A stretch of 32,493 nt of DNA from Firmicutes bacterium UBA5449 (GTDB lineage Bacteria > Bacillota > SHA-98 > UBA4971): the NCBI GenBank assembly GCA_002424305.1, contig DIQZ01000014.1:1-32493 (forward strand). Direction: 5' to 3'. Below the pieces are notes generated by a model, which saw nothing but the letters and a program-made list of their open reading frames with translations, was not told the DNA's origin and did no database searches. This document shows, one piece after another, positions 8,088-16,503 of the stretch. The position numbers and the translations under genes are program-made. Position 1 is the first letter of the stretch; the number at the start of each line of letters is the position of its first letter.

Positions 8088-9623
8088 CTACTTCGTAACT
8101 ATCCTTCCTTCAACACCCACAGAGACCTTACCCATCTGCTTAATATATCTGGCAAACACATCGCGCAGCATCTCACCGGATGAGAAAATCATCTTGGCTT
8201 CCTTAAACACGTCATATCCGTCGCCGCCTGCAGCAATGAAGTCATTAGTTGCGACTGTATATGTCTTCTTCTCATCCAACGGGTTATTGTCTACTTTTAC
8301 TGATACCACACGCTCCCCGGGAGCTTTCGCGGGATCAAACTCAAACGAGAGACCGGATACATGAAGGAATGCCCCTAACTGATTTGGATACTCACTTACC
8401 GACCTTTCTAAAGCAGTCTTAATATCGGCCCCGCTCGCCTCTAGTACTACAAGAGTGTTGTCAAACGGTAACACGTTGAATATGTCTCCTACTGTAATAG
8501 GCCCTTGCTTGATGGACGCTCGAAGCCCACCGCCGTTCGTCAATGCAAAATCAGCGGATCCGGCATCACGCATAACGTCAGCCACAAGATTCCCGAGATT
8601 AGTCTCCTTCGTTCTCACGTTGGCCCGCTCCCCGTCAAGGGCTATAACTGACTCACCGACTACCTCAGAGAGTTTCTCCTCAAGCTCCTTGTTATACGTC
8701 CGAATAATCTCCGCAATACCGGCGTCATCTACAACTTCGGATGCACAAGGAACGAGAGCACCGGCGTAGTCTGTGACCTTACCGTCCTCACAGCTCACTT
8801 CAAGCCTACCCAAGGCTTGAGCCCATTCACCGGATTGGACTATTATGGTGCTTGCAACCTTCTCAGGCTGATCCAGTCTTGTGTGGCTATGTCCGCCAAC
8901 AATAATGTCAATGCCCGGAACCTTACTGGCAAGTAATCTGTCATCATCGTACCCTATGTGAGTAAGCCCAATCACAAGGTCAACCTTTTCCTGGTCTCGA
9001 AGGTATGTAACCATCCAACCGGAAACTCTAAAAGGATCTAAGAATTCCAAGCCTTCCACATTCTTGGGATGGGTTACTGTAGGCGTGTCAACCGGGGTTA
9101 ACCCGAAAATTCCTATCCTCTTTCCCCCTACAGGTAGGATTATTGCACCGGGGAACAGCGTACGTCTACTATTTGAATCAACTGTGTTTGCTGAGAGAAA
9201 TGCAAACTTAGCCTCGTCAGCCCTCTTGAGCAATGCAGCCTGACCATAGTTGAATTCGTGGTTTCCTATGGCCATAGCGTCAGTACCAATGGATTCCAAA
9301 GCCTCAACCATGGGTCTCCCTTCAAATAAGTTGACAATATTAGTCCCATGGAGTGAATCTCCTGCATTCAGAACAATCACATTGTCAGCGTTTTCTCCGA
9401 CAATATCTTCTATGAGTGTCGCTAGTTTAATCAAGCCACCAAGAGGCACTTCCGCATCCTGTGGTTTGAAAGACTCCAGCCTGCCGTGGATGTCATTCAT
9501 GTAAAGAATGACAACATCGTTTCCTGCCGAAGCTGCGAAAGATATACATGTAGTACACACGATAACCATTGCAACCACAAGAATCGGTAAGCGAAGACCC
9601 TTTTTCTTTGATATCCTTAACAT
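8088..9623 (-). CDS. Secreted 5'-nucleotidase / UshA-type metallophosphoesterase
   Basis: A 511-residue exported phosphoesterase that probably hydrolyses nucleotides or nucleotide sugars outside the cytoplasm. A signal peptide occupies about 1-33. The metal-binding motifs of the calcineurin-like domain are complete: NDIHG (D44, H46), NAGDSLHG (D89), GNHEFN (N121, H122), THIGYDDD (H222) and GGHSHT (243-248). The C-terminal 5_nucleotid_C domain has NLVADVMRDA, LTNGGGLRASI and NDFIAAGGDGYD, which form the nucleoside-binding part. There is no LPxTG or SLH anchor, so it is likely free or wall-associated. I chose the ATG at 9623 because GGGAGG lies eight bases upstream; the reading frame is open for 12 more codons but without a ribosome binding site. 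Confidence 0.92.
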   Translation of the reverse strand: MLRISKKKGLRLPILVVAMVIVCTTCISFAASAGNDVVILYMNDIHGRLESFKPQDAEVPLGGLIKLATLIEDIVGENADNVIVLNAGDSLHGTNIVNLFEGRPMVEALESIGTDAMAIGNHEFNYGQAALLKRADEAKFAFLSANTVDSNSRRTLFPGAIILPVGGKRIGIFGLTPVDTPTVTHPKNVEGLEFLDPFRVSGWMVTYLRDQEKVDLVIGLTHIGYDDDRLLASKVPGIDIIVGGHSHTRLDQPEKVASTIIVQSGEWAQALGRLEVSCEDGKVTDYAGALVPCASEVVDDAGIAEIIRTYNKELEEKLSEVVGESVIALDGERANVRTKETNLGNLVADVMRDAGSADFALTNGGGLRASIKQGPITVGDIFNVLPFDNTLVVLEASGADIKTALERSVSEYPNQLGAFLHVSGLSFEFDPAKAPGERVVSVKVDNNPLDEKKTYTVATNDFIAAGGDGYDVFKEAKMIFSSGEMLRDVFARYIKQMGKVSVGVEGRIVTK

Positions 9624-9659
9624 ATACGACCCTCCCTGTACAGATTCTGAGCAACTCAT

Positions 9660-9967
9660 TTCTAGTATTCTCTAAAAACCATGTTTTCCCTGCCTAGGTT
9701 TGTCTCCCCAGTGGTTTGAATTTACCCATACACATGTTGATCCAACCCCATTCCCTAACTAATACACAAGCAAGCATCTTTAAGTATCCACTGAGTACAG
9801 GGATAATCGGATCCACCAAAACCGCAGAAGAAGGCTCTGACAGACCTCGACTAATGATTATTTGCAGATTAGTAAAGATATAGGAATGCTGTATGCGCTG
9901 TATAAAGATATCGATTCTTAAGGGTTTGGGAAAAGAGGGTAGCTCAGATGAAATCCTGATATATCAA
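9660..9967. other. Intergenic region without a recognisable gene
   Basis: This stretch between the 5'-nucleotidase gene and the tRNA is AT-rich, with stop codons in all frames and no clear terminator. It must hold the promoter of the nucleotidase gene, but I see no convincing -35/-10 pair. A weak TCAG/CTGA stem just after the tRNA end could be part of tRNA 3' processing. Confidence 0.5.
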
Positions 9968-10045
<78 letters not shown>

Positions 10046-10088
10046 AATATCTTATCAACGGTCAGTCCCGTCTTTAATTGACAACGAT

Positions 10089-10117
10089 AGTATACGCGAA
10101 GGTCGACTCCATGTCAA
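10089..10117 (-). promoter_or_regulatory. Promoter of the tRNA-Pro gene
   Basis: TTGACA (complement of 10112-10117), a 17-base spacer and TATACT (complement of 10089-10094) on the minus strand. This is close to the sigma-A consensus with the start about 40 bases before the mature tRNA, as expected of a stable-RNA promoter. Confidence 0.8.
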
Positions 10118-10275
10118 ACCTGGTTTTGCTGTTTTTTTCTCTCTCTTGCTTCTGCTGCGACGTGCTGCTTTTCGCAAATCAAACTTTGTACCGGCGAGAG
10201 ATAACAAATTAGCCCCGCATGCCTTGATTGCACTGTCCGAGACTCCTATAATGAAACTATGTATACAACGGGTCC

Positions 10276-10890
10276 CTATTTATGGAACAACTCCTCAATA
10301 AGAGGTAGAACAGCTTTCAGTGCTCCTGCCCTATGGCTCATGCTGTTTTTCGTCTCCTGAGGCAACTCTGCAAAGCTCTTGCTATGCCCATTCGGAATAA
10401 AAACCGGATCGTATCCAAACCCGCCGTATCCCCTTGGTGCAGATGCGATCTTGCCTTCGCACACCCCATGAGCCAGCCTTACTCTACCGTCAGGGGTCGC
10501 GATAGCCACAACACACCTGAACCTTGCAGTCCTTCCGGCGTCTTCCACACCCTCCAGTAAGGATAGAAGTTTCTCATAGTTAGCCCTATCCCGTTCCCTG
10601 CCACGAGGGATGCCTTCCCCGGCGAACCTTGCAGAATGAACACCCGGCGCCCCATGAAGCGCATCTACCTCAAGCCCGCTATCGTCTGCAAGGGCTACCT
10701 CGCCTGTAGCCTTTGCCACACCCAAGGCTTTGGAAGTGGCGTTATCTTCAAAAGTCTCGCCGTCTTCCACAATTTCGGGAATATCTTTATATGCCGAACA
10801 TGCCACAATTTCCACAGGAAGATTTCTTATTAGCTCTTTGATTTCCAGAATCTTGCCTGAATTCTTTGTCGCAAGGACCAGGCGTGACAT
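10276..10890 (-). CDS. rdgB: XTP/dITP diphosphatase (RdgB/HAM1 family)
   Basis: A 204-residue house-cleaning pyrophosphatase that hydrolyses dITP, ITP and XTP to monophosphates, keeping deaminated purines out of DNA and RNA. The family start LATKNSGKILEI, the metal-binding region EDNATSKA then ALADDSGLEVDALHGAPGVHSARFAG, and the C-terminal GFGYDPVFIP and SHRAGAL motifs are all present. The length is normal. The ATG at 10890 touches the rph stop codon (TAAATG), so translation is probably coupled. The same gene pair order is found in Bacillus (rph followed by an rdgB homologue). Confidence 0.96.
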   Translation of the reverse strand: MSRLVLATKNSGKILEIKELIRNLPVEIVACSAYKDIPEIVEDGETFEDNATSKALGVAKATGEVALADDSGLEVDALHGAPGVHSARFAGEGIPRGRERDRANYEKLLSLLEGVEDAGRTARFRCVVAIATPDGRVRLAHGVCEGKIASAPRGYGGFGYDPVFIPNGHSKSFAELPQETKNSMSHRAGALKAVLPLIEELFHK

Positions 10891-11637
10891 TTACCGCCCC
10901 ACCTTTCCGGCAAGACCACCCAAGACTTCTTTTTGGACATCAATGAGATATGCGATACCGTCCCCCGCAACCTGAAGCATCGCGTCCAGCTGTGTCTTTG
11001 TAAAGGGGTTCCCCTCAGCTGTGCCTTGGACCTCCACAAATCGTCCGTCTCCTGTCATAACCACGTTCATATCTACACTTGCCCGTGAATCTTCCTCATA
11101 CGCCAAGTCAAGGACAACCTTGCTGTCAACTATTCCTGCACTCGTCGCAGCAATAAAGTCAGTAACAGGAAAAGGCCTGTGATTTCCCGACTTTCCATGA
11201 GGGAATGCACTATTTACAGCATCAACCAATGCCACAAATGCCCCTGTTATCGCACAAGTACGTGTGCCTCCGTCAGCTTGTATCACGTCACAATCTATCC
11301 AAATAGTCCGTTCGCTGAGAGACTCAAGATTCACAACGGATCTCAGTGCCCGTCCTACCAGTCTTTGAATTTCATATGTCCGTCCTGATCTGCCTTTTGT
11401 GGCCTCCCGTGGATTTCGCTCACCGGTTGCACGCGGAAGCATACCATATTCCGCAGTAACCCAACCTTTGTCCTGACCTTTCAGAAACTGAGGCACCCGA
11501 TCCTCAATTGAAGCTGTGCATACCACTTTAGTATCACCGACTTCAATCAAGACAGAGCCTTCTGCATATTTGATAAATCCCCTGGTAATCTTCACAGGTC
11601 TCATTTCCCTGTCAGCTCTTCCGTCATACCGTGTCAT
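10891..11637 (-). CDS. rph: Ribonuclease PH
   Basis: A 3' to 5' phosphorolytic exoribonuclease that trims tRNA precursors. The family start MTRYDGRADREMRPVKI and the core GGTRTCAITGAFVAL are clear, along with the RNA-binding RSGRTYEIQRLVGRALR segment and the C-terminal AEGNPFTK. I place the start at the ATG at 11637 (248 residues), nine bases after GGAGGT; the GTG three codons earlier overlaps that site. It is followed without a gap by rdgB and preceded by murI 82 bases upstream, so the three are likely one operon. Confidence 0.96.
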   Translation of the reverse strand: MTRYDGRADREMRPVKITRGFIKYAEGSVLIEVGDTKVVCTASIEDRVPQFLKGQDKGWVTAEYGMLPRATGERNPREATKGRSGRTYEIQRLVGRALRSVVNLESLSERTIWIDCDVIQADGGTRTCAITGAFVALVDAVNSAFPHGKSGNHRPFPVTDFIAATSAGIVDSKVVLDLAYEEDSRASVDMNVVMTGDGRFVEVQGTAEGNPFTKTQLDAMLQVAGDGIAYLIDVQKEVLGGLAGKVGR

Positions 11638-11719
11638 GCCAACCACACCTCCGCCATCAGCCCATCATCCCCAGTCTAAAACAGTCCAAACCCAAATGAA
11701 TGCAACAAACAAAGAGACT

Positions 11720-12541
11720 TCAACAAGACAGCTTGATTCCGTCGCCTGATAAGCTCAATTGACTGACGTGAGTTAGGCAATCACCCAGCAATCTTCTTCC
11801 TACAGTAGCAAACAGGGAAGGATCACCGCTTACAGTGAATTCATGTGGCCCTGTTTTCTCCTGACTTCCCAAACCTGACTCTTGAAATGTGGCCGCTACT
11901 GCTGTGACAGTCTCTTCCGCCGGATCCACAATCTTGACGCAAGGCCCGGTAATACGTTTAATGTGCTCAATAAGATAAGGATAGTGAGTACATCCTAAGA
12001 CAAGAACATCTATGTTTTTCTCCATCAAAGGAACGAGGTAATCCTGTAGCGCGTGAACAGTCTCCTCTGAGCCGATATCTCCTTTCTCAATGAGTGGCAC
12101 AAGCGCCGGGCAAGCCACACTAAACACCTGTGCTTCCGGCACATATTCCTTTATAGTTTTCACGTACGCACCGCTTCGAATGGTGCCGACTGTTGCGATG
12201 ACACCGATTCTTCCTGTTTCCGTAGCCTTTGATGCAGCATACGCTCCTGGACGCGAAACACCGATAATGGGAATATCAAACTCTTTCTTCACATCATCCA
12301 GCACCTGCGATGATGTGGTGTTGCATGCAGCAATGATAAACTTGGAACCTTGTTCTATCAAGAAAGATATGATTTCGCGCGAAAATCCAAGGAGTTCTTG
12401 GGCTGTTTTCTCTCCATACGGCACCCTGGCAGTATCTCCAAAATAGATAACACGTTCCCAGGGGAGCTTTTCAGATATTTCTTGGACAACTGTAAGCCCT
12501 CCCACTCCTGAGTCATAAACACCAATAGGTCTTGAATTCAT
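11720..12541 (-). CDS. murI: Glutamate racemase
   Basis: A 273-residue cofactor-independent racemase making D-glutamate for peptidoglycan. It has IGVYDSGVGGLTVVQEI near the start, YFGDTARVPYG, and both catalytic cysteines in AACNTTS and GCTHYP. The ATG at 12541 is chosen because GGAGG lies eight bases upstream; a TTG six codons earlier lacks a site. It lies between a cell-wall amidase gene and rph, so cell-wall synthesis and remodelling genes are adjacent here. Confidence 0.96.
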   Translation of the reverse strand: MNSRPIGVYDSGVGGLTVVQEISEKLPWERVIYFGDTARVPYGEKTAQELLGFSREIISFLIEQGSKFIIAACNTTSSQVLDDVKKEFDIPIIGVSRPGAYAASKATETGRIGVIATVGTIRSGAYVKTIKEYVPEAQVFSVACPALVPLIEKGDIGSEETVHALQDYLVPLMEKNIDVLVLGCTHYPYLIEHIKRITGPCVKIVDPAEETVTAVAATFQESGLGSQEKTGPHEFTVSGDPSLFATVGRRLLGDCLTHVSQLSLSGDGIKLSC

Positions 12542-12576
12542 CAGCTTGGCCTCCAACAACTAATGCTACGATGGTT

Positions 12577-12607
12577 ATTATATGTCATACTTCGGTCTAC
12601 GCCTCAA
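12577..12607 (-). promoter_or_regulatory. Possible promoter of murI-rph-rdgB
   Basis: The minus strand has TATAAT (complement of 12577-12582) and TTGAGG (complement of 12602-12607) separated by 19 bases. The -10 is perfect but the spacer is long, so this is tentative. It would give the murI group a start separate from the amidase gene. Confidence 0.4.
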
Positions 12608-12703
12608 AAAAAAGATGAATAGATCCTTTAATTCTACAACCTTTGCTTTAGTATCTCCTGATTAAGCCTCTCACTCTGCAGGCTGAGTTGCAGTGCCACT
12701 CGG

Positions 12704-14512
12704 TTATTCCTCAACTGCGGCAGCCGGAGCATCAGTGCTTTCAGATTGCTCATCCTTTGCTTCCCCGGGCTCGGTTTCAGGCTCCGTCATTGCATCTATT
12801 GGCACCGTCTCCATTGACGCAGACATTTCCTCCCCAGGCTTGCCAGGCATCTGTGATTGCGGATCTTTGCGCCATCTGAAGTATGACACTATACCATTTA
12901 CAATGCCTTTAGCAGCTTTCTGTCGAAAAGCAGGGTCAAGAAGGAGCAGTTCCTCTGTGAGATTGGACATGAAAACCACTTCCACAAGACATGCCGGACA
13001 CTTTGCCTCCCTAAGTACCATTAGGTCATTTCTCTCACGCGCCCCTCGGTCAAACTGTCCGATCTGACTTACGAGAGCGGTCTGGATATACTCAGCCAAA
13101 ACCTTACTCATGGCCGTCTTATTCGCATACAAGGTCTCAGTTCCGGTAGGCCCACCACTTCTTGAAGCATTAGCGTGTATACTGATGAACGCGTCACCAT
13201 GGGCGTTTGAAGCAGCGCTCACACGCTTCGGCAGACTGATACTGACATCATCTGACCGTGTTAGAGCAACCTTCGCCCCCATGGCCTCCAACTGCGCTGC
13301 AACTCTTTTTGCAATATCAAGGACCACAGATTTCTCGTAAAGACCCGTAGAACCTACGGCCCCCGGGTCTGTGCCTCCATGGCCTGGGTCCAGGACTATC
13401 GTTTTCTTATATATAGGCGACTTGAATACTCCCACTGCTGTCCCTCTTATAGGCTCACTGTCACATAAAGCATGTCCCACATAATAATTCAGATCCAACA
13501 CTGCCCGGACAGTCATAGGCCCATATTGAGCCAGGCGAATCCTCTCTACCACATCGTCCCCAACGGAGATGACTTTCTCTGTTGTGTCCAAAGTCGAATT
13601 CTCAAAATCCAAAACAATTCTATGAGGAGCAGTGAGCACACTGAGTTTGACCTCAGGGTTGCCACTGGAAACCACGGAAACTTCAGTTGATTTCGCATCC
13701 GACGTGAAGCTCGCTCCAAGGATTCGGTAGCCCAGATCAACAACCACTTCCCCGGGCCTGTCTGACGACGTGACAACTGAGTAGGTCGTTGCTCTTTCAA
13801 GATCTAATACTACCCGGACTGTGTCAAGCGTAAACTGGCTAACACGAACCTGAGTCACCTGCGGATGAGAAACGGGAATGCATAAAACATCTGACGTCAG
13901 CACGGTTCCGGGTAAATCCACCACAATCCTGGGAGGGCCCGAAAGGCTTGAGGTCTCGTATTCCAGATTGCCTGTTCCTCGTATGACAGCTTCCCCGCGT
14001 CCGTCCCTATTGAAGAACTCTACGCCTGTTATCCGCTTAGGAAAAGAAATCTCAATTATGTCAGGATTATCTTCAGCTTGAACTACAGTATACGATGTGG
14101 TCCTCGATAGGTCAAAGACTACCCTCACTACCGAAGGATTAAATTGCGCTATTCTTACTCGCTCAACTACACCGTCACTGATAAGTATGGGGTCAGGTCG
14201 CGACCGAAGAATAGCGTGTTCCATATCTACTACCAGCCTCAGCGGATCTGACAGGACGAACGAATTACACGATGTCCTGCCACTGAGGGAGATTTCAACT
14301 GTGGTACAACCGTCTTTCTCTGATGATACAACTTGAAGCACAGTGACAGGTTCTGCGATAACAGGTTCTAAAGGCAATGCTGCGAGTGTGGCAGGCTGTG
14401 AAAAAGCATGTTCTGCTCCCGCTGCAACAACTTGGCAGGACCATGCACAAATTGTGAACACTATGATCCCAAGAAGGGCTTTCCTGCTTACCCTGGAAAT
14501 CAAGAATTGCAA
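12704..14512 (-). CDS. Secreted N-acetylmuramoyl-L-alanine amidase with three AMIN domains
   Basis: A 602-residue exported peptidoglycan amidase. A signal peptide spans about 1-32. Three AMIN-like repeats (about 56-156, 161-259 and 264-343; recurring phrases such as VVRVVFDL, TVRVVLDL and TVRAVLDL) should target it to the wall or septum. The Amidase_3 domain (about 375-550) has the zinc ligands in LDPGHGGTDPGA (H378), GLYEKS (E393) and SIHANA (H446), and the catalytic glutamate in LVEVVFMSN (E511). The last 40 residues are acidic and disordered-looking. The frame is open upstream to 14581, but the best start is the TTG at 14512: GGAGGT lies six bases before it and the signal peptide then begins properly. 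It lies upstream of murI. Confidence 0.9.
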   Translation of the reverse strand: MQFLISRVSRKALLGIIVFTICAWSCQVVAAGAEHAFSQPATLAALPLEPVIAEPVTVLQVVSSEKDGCTTVEISLSGRTSCNSFVLSDPLRLVVDMEHAILRSRPDPILISDGVVERVRIAQFNPSVVRVVFDLSRTTSYTVVQAEDNPDIIEISFPKRITGVEFFNRDGRGEAVIRGTGNLEYETSSLSGPPRIVVDLPGTVLTSDVLCIPVSHPQVTQVRVSQFTLDTVRVVLDLERATTYSVVTSSDRPGEVVVDLGYRILGASFTSDAKSTEVSVVSSGNPEVKLSVLTAPHRIVLDFENSTLDTTEKVISVGDDVVERIRLAQYGPMTVRAVLDLNYYVGHALCDSEPIRGTAVGVFKSPIYKKTIVLDPGHGGTDPGAVGSTGLYEKSVVLDIAKRVAAQLEAMGAKVALTRSDDVSISLPKRVSAASNAHGDAFISIHANASRSGGPTGTETLYANKTAMSKVLAEYIQTALVSQIGQFDRGARERNDLMVLREAKCPACLVEVVFMSNLTEELLLLDPAFRQKAAKGIVNGIVSYFRWRKDPQSQMPGKPGEEMSASMETVPIDAMTEPETEPGEAKDEQSESTDAPAAAVEE

Positions 14513-14719
14513 AGATTTACCTCCCTGCTTCATGTAACTGCTAAATCCTGTTTCGACTCTGTTCTCCAATTTCCTCTTCAAATTAGCAGGAAAGGTTCTG
14601 TAATTCCTAATTTCACACTAAATTCCTATTTTATCCAGCTCAGAGGTGTTTATTGGCAATCGGGAACGTGTGCTCAGCGCCAATATTTATGTGGCTACTA
14701 CGCGCTGTGAGCTTCTTCA

Positions 14720-14742
14720 CTTGCAAGTGGTAGGCTTGTAAG
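14720..14742. promoter_or_regulatory. Candidate operator: two near-identical palindromes
   Basis: CTTGCAAG (14720-14727) and CTTGTAAG (14735-14742) lie 15 bases apart, centre to centre, about one and a half helical turns. They sit 20-45 bases before the start of an XRE-type regulator and inside the divergent region shared with the amidase gene. XRE proteins usually bind such short palindromes as dimers, so autoregulation is likely but not shown. Confidence 0.5.
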
Positions 14743-14763
14743 ATTTACTAAGAGGTGGTAATT

Positions 14764-15114
14764 GTGGGTGACAGCTTCGCCTCTGCAGGCGAGCGAATTA
14801 GGATATTACGGCAACACAAACATCTCACCCAGGAGCAACTTGGAGAGCTCGCGGGACTGAATCCAAGTTATGTTGGACAGGTGGAAAGGGGTCAGCGCAC
14901 CCCATCGGTAAACGTGATCCATGCTATCGCACATGCACTTGGAGTTGATCCCGGTTTTCTCCTGCTATCATCCGGTAAGACTAATTCTCCCATCGGCAAT
15001 CTAATGGCCCTCATTGCACTGGCCACGCCTGAGCAAGTTGAACTCATTACGAAGATCGCAGAAACTGTAGTGTCCTCAGGTTATCAGATCGGCCAAGACC
15101 ATACGGATAAGTAA
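14764..15114 (+). CDS. XRE-family helix-turn-helix regulator
   Basis: A 116-residue DNA-binding protein. The HTH_3/Cro-C1 domain covers about residues 7-66 (GERIRILRQHKHLTQEQL, then GLNPSYVGQVERGQRTPSVN with the recognition helix, then LGVDPGFLL). A short helical C-terminal segment (about 80-105) may dimerise. The GTG at 14764 has AGGTGG five bases upstream; an earlier in-frame GTG at 14755 is inside that site. It is divergent from the amidase gene and convergent with the glycogen synthase gene. Its targets are unknown, but the paired palindromes just upstream suggest autoregulation and perhaps control of the amidase. Confidence 0.88.
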   Translation: MGDSFASAGERIRILRQHKHLTQEQLGELAGLNPSYVGQVERGQRTPSVNVIHAIAHALGVDPGFLLLSSGKTNSPIGNLMALIALATPEQVELITKIAETVVSSGYQIGQDHTDK

Positions 15115-15174
15115 TGGGAACTCCCCACCGGCAGACTCCTCACGGGTAATTTGACAATCCAATGAAATAAGCCG

Positions 15175-15224
15175 TGTCCTGTTTTTGAGCACAAGTTTAG
15201 ATTCAGGTGATCGAAAACAGGACA
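15175..15224. repeat. Perfect 11-bp inverted repeat between convergent genes
   Basis: TGTCCTGTTTT (15175-15185) and AAAACAGGACA (15214-15224) are exact reverse complements enclosing 28 bases. Neither strand has a T-run after the second arm, so a standard terminator is not supported. It lies between the ends of the XRE gene and the glycosyltransferase gene. It may be a factor-dependent end signal or a remnant of a small mobile repeat. Confidence 0.6.
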
Positions 15225-15320
15225 GTACCTTAGAAGTTCTATGATCTTACTATCGGTCTATAGGCATACATGTACTTCATCTTGCATTTGCTTGAAGAGA
15301 AGACTAAGTATCTCTCCGGC

Positions 15321-16496
15321 TCAACCAACCATAAGCTCCTCATACAGCTTAAGAGTCTGCCCTGCAATAGAATCCCAGCTGAAGAATTGCTCGACCCGCT
15401 GTCTCCCTGCCTTTCCCATGTCGTCGGCGAGATCCCGGTCATGAAGGAGTCTACAGAGAGCATCAGCAAGCTCGCGCGAGTCTCCGGGCTTCACCAGAAA
15501 CCCTGTTTCCTGATCTACCACAACTTCGGTGATCCCTCCAACCGCAGACGCCACCACAGGAGTCTCACACGCCATGGCCTCAAGGTTAATGATGCCGAAA
15601 GGCTCATATATGGACGGACAGCAAAACACTCGCGCGTGGGAGTAAAGCTCGATAATCTTGTTCTTAGGCACCATTTCCCTGATGAGTCTCACGTTTGGCC
15701 ATTTCGCAGCCTCCTCCACAAGTTCACGCTCAACCTCTTCTGTGTCAGGGGCACCTGCACAAAGAACTACCTGGACATCCTCAGGGAGGTTCTTGACCGC
15801 ATCCATTAAGTGGAATATACCCTTCTGCTTACTCATTCTACCTACAAACAAAATGTAGTCTTCCCAGATTCCATACTCGTGCCTTGCTATGTCAGTCTCC
15901 ACACGCCTGTACTCATCAAGATCAATTCCGTTATGTATCACACGTACCTTCTCTTCAGCAATATCGTAACACTTCAAGATATCCTTTTTCATTTCCTTAG
16001 ACACTGCTATTACCCTATCAGATGCTTCCACACCTGTCCGCTCCATCCAGCTGCTCAACCTATATGCATTTCCAAGCTGCTCTTCCTTCCATGGACGCAA
16101 GGGTTCCAGGCTATGAATGGTTGTCACAAGGGGTTGTCCATAGAGTTGCTTTGCGAGAAAACCGGCCATAAACGTATACCATGTATGACAGTGTACAATA
16201 TCAGAGGTTATCCCATCTTTCATCATTGCCAAACTGACTGAAAGAGGAGACAGAGCTTTAGCAAAACGCCTATCGTCTGCCTCACCCACCATATCCCATG
16301 GTTCATATGCCCTTATCTTTATCCCTTCCTGCCCAGGCCTGTCCTTGCCGAAACACCTTATCTCTACATTCATTATCTTCGCAAGAGATCGAGATAGGTA
16401 GTCCACGTGAACCCCGGCTCCCCCGTAGATATCCGGTGGGTATTCGTTGGTCATGAGTGTTACGCCCGACTTCTTTTGCTTTGACCTTAATACCAT
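15321..16496 (-). CDS. glgM: GT4 glycosyltransferase: glycogen synthase / maltose-1-phosphate synthase (GlgA/GlgM type)
   Basis: A 391-residue GT-B fold enzyme most like the actinobacterial GlgA/GlgM (Rv1212c) type rather than the usual bacterial GlgA. Those enzymes use ADP-glucose to extend glucan or to make alpha-maltose-1-phosphate. Visible features: TNEYPPDIYGGAGVHVDYL near the start, VHCHTWYT, the nucleotide-binding GRMSKQKG (R and K contact phosphates) and the E-x7-E motif YEPFGIINLEAMACE. The ATG at 16496 is preferred: it lies seven bases after the maltokinase stop with GGAG upstream, while the ATG at 16538 has no site. The neighbouring maltokinase, also a source of maltose-1-phosphate, favours the GlgM role. 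Cytoplasmic. The exact product (glucan or maltose-1-phosphate) is inferred. Confidence 0.82.
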   Translation of the reverse strand: MVLRSKQKKSGVTLMTNEYPPDIYGGAGVHVDYLSRSLAKIMNVEIRCFGKDRPGQEGIKIRAYEPWDMVGEADDRRFAKALSPLSVSLAMMKDGITSDIVHCHTWYTFMAGFLAKQLYGQPLVTTIHSLEPLRPWKEEQLGNAYRLSSWMERTGVEASDRVIAVSKEMKKDILKCYDIAEEKVRVIHNGIDLDEYRRVETDIARHEYGIWEDYILFVGRMSKQKGIFHLMDAVKNLPEDVQVVLCAGAPDTEEVERELVEEAAKWPNVRLIREMVPKNKIIELYSHARVFCCPSIYEPFGIINLEAMACETPVVASAVGGITEVVVDQETGFLVKPGDSRELADALCRLLHDRDLADDMGKAGRQRVEQFFSWDSIAGQTLKLYEELMVG

Positions 16497-16503
16497 TAGC
16501 TCA

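Noticed and set aside
15175..15224. Classical rho-independent terminator for the XRE or glycosyltransferase gene
   Set aside because: No T-run follows the stem on either strand and the loop is long.
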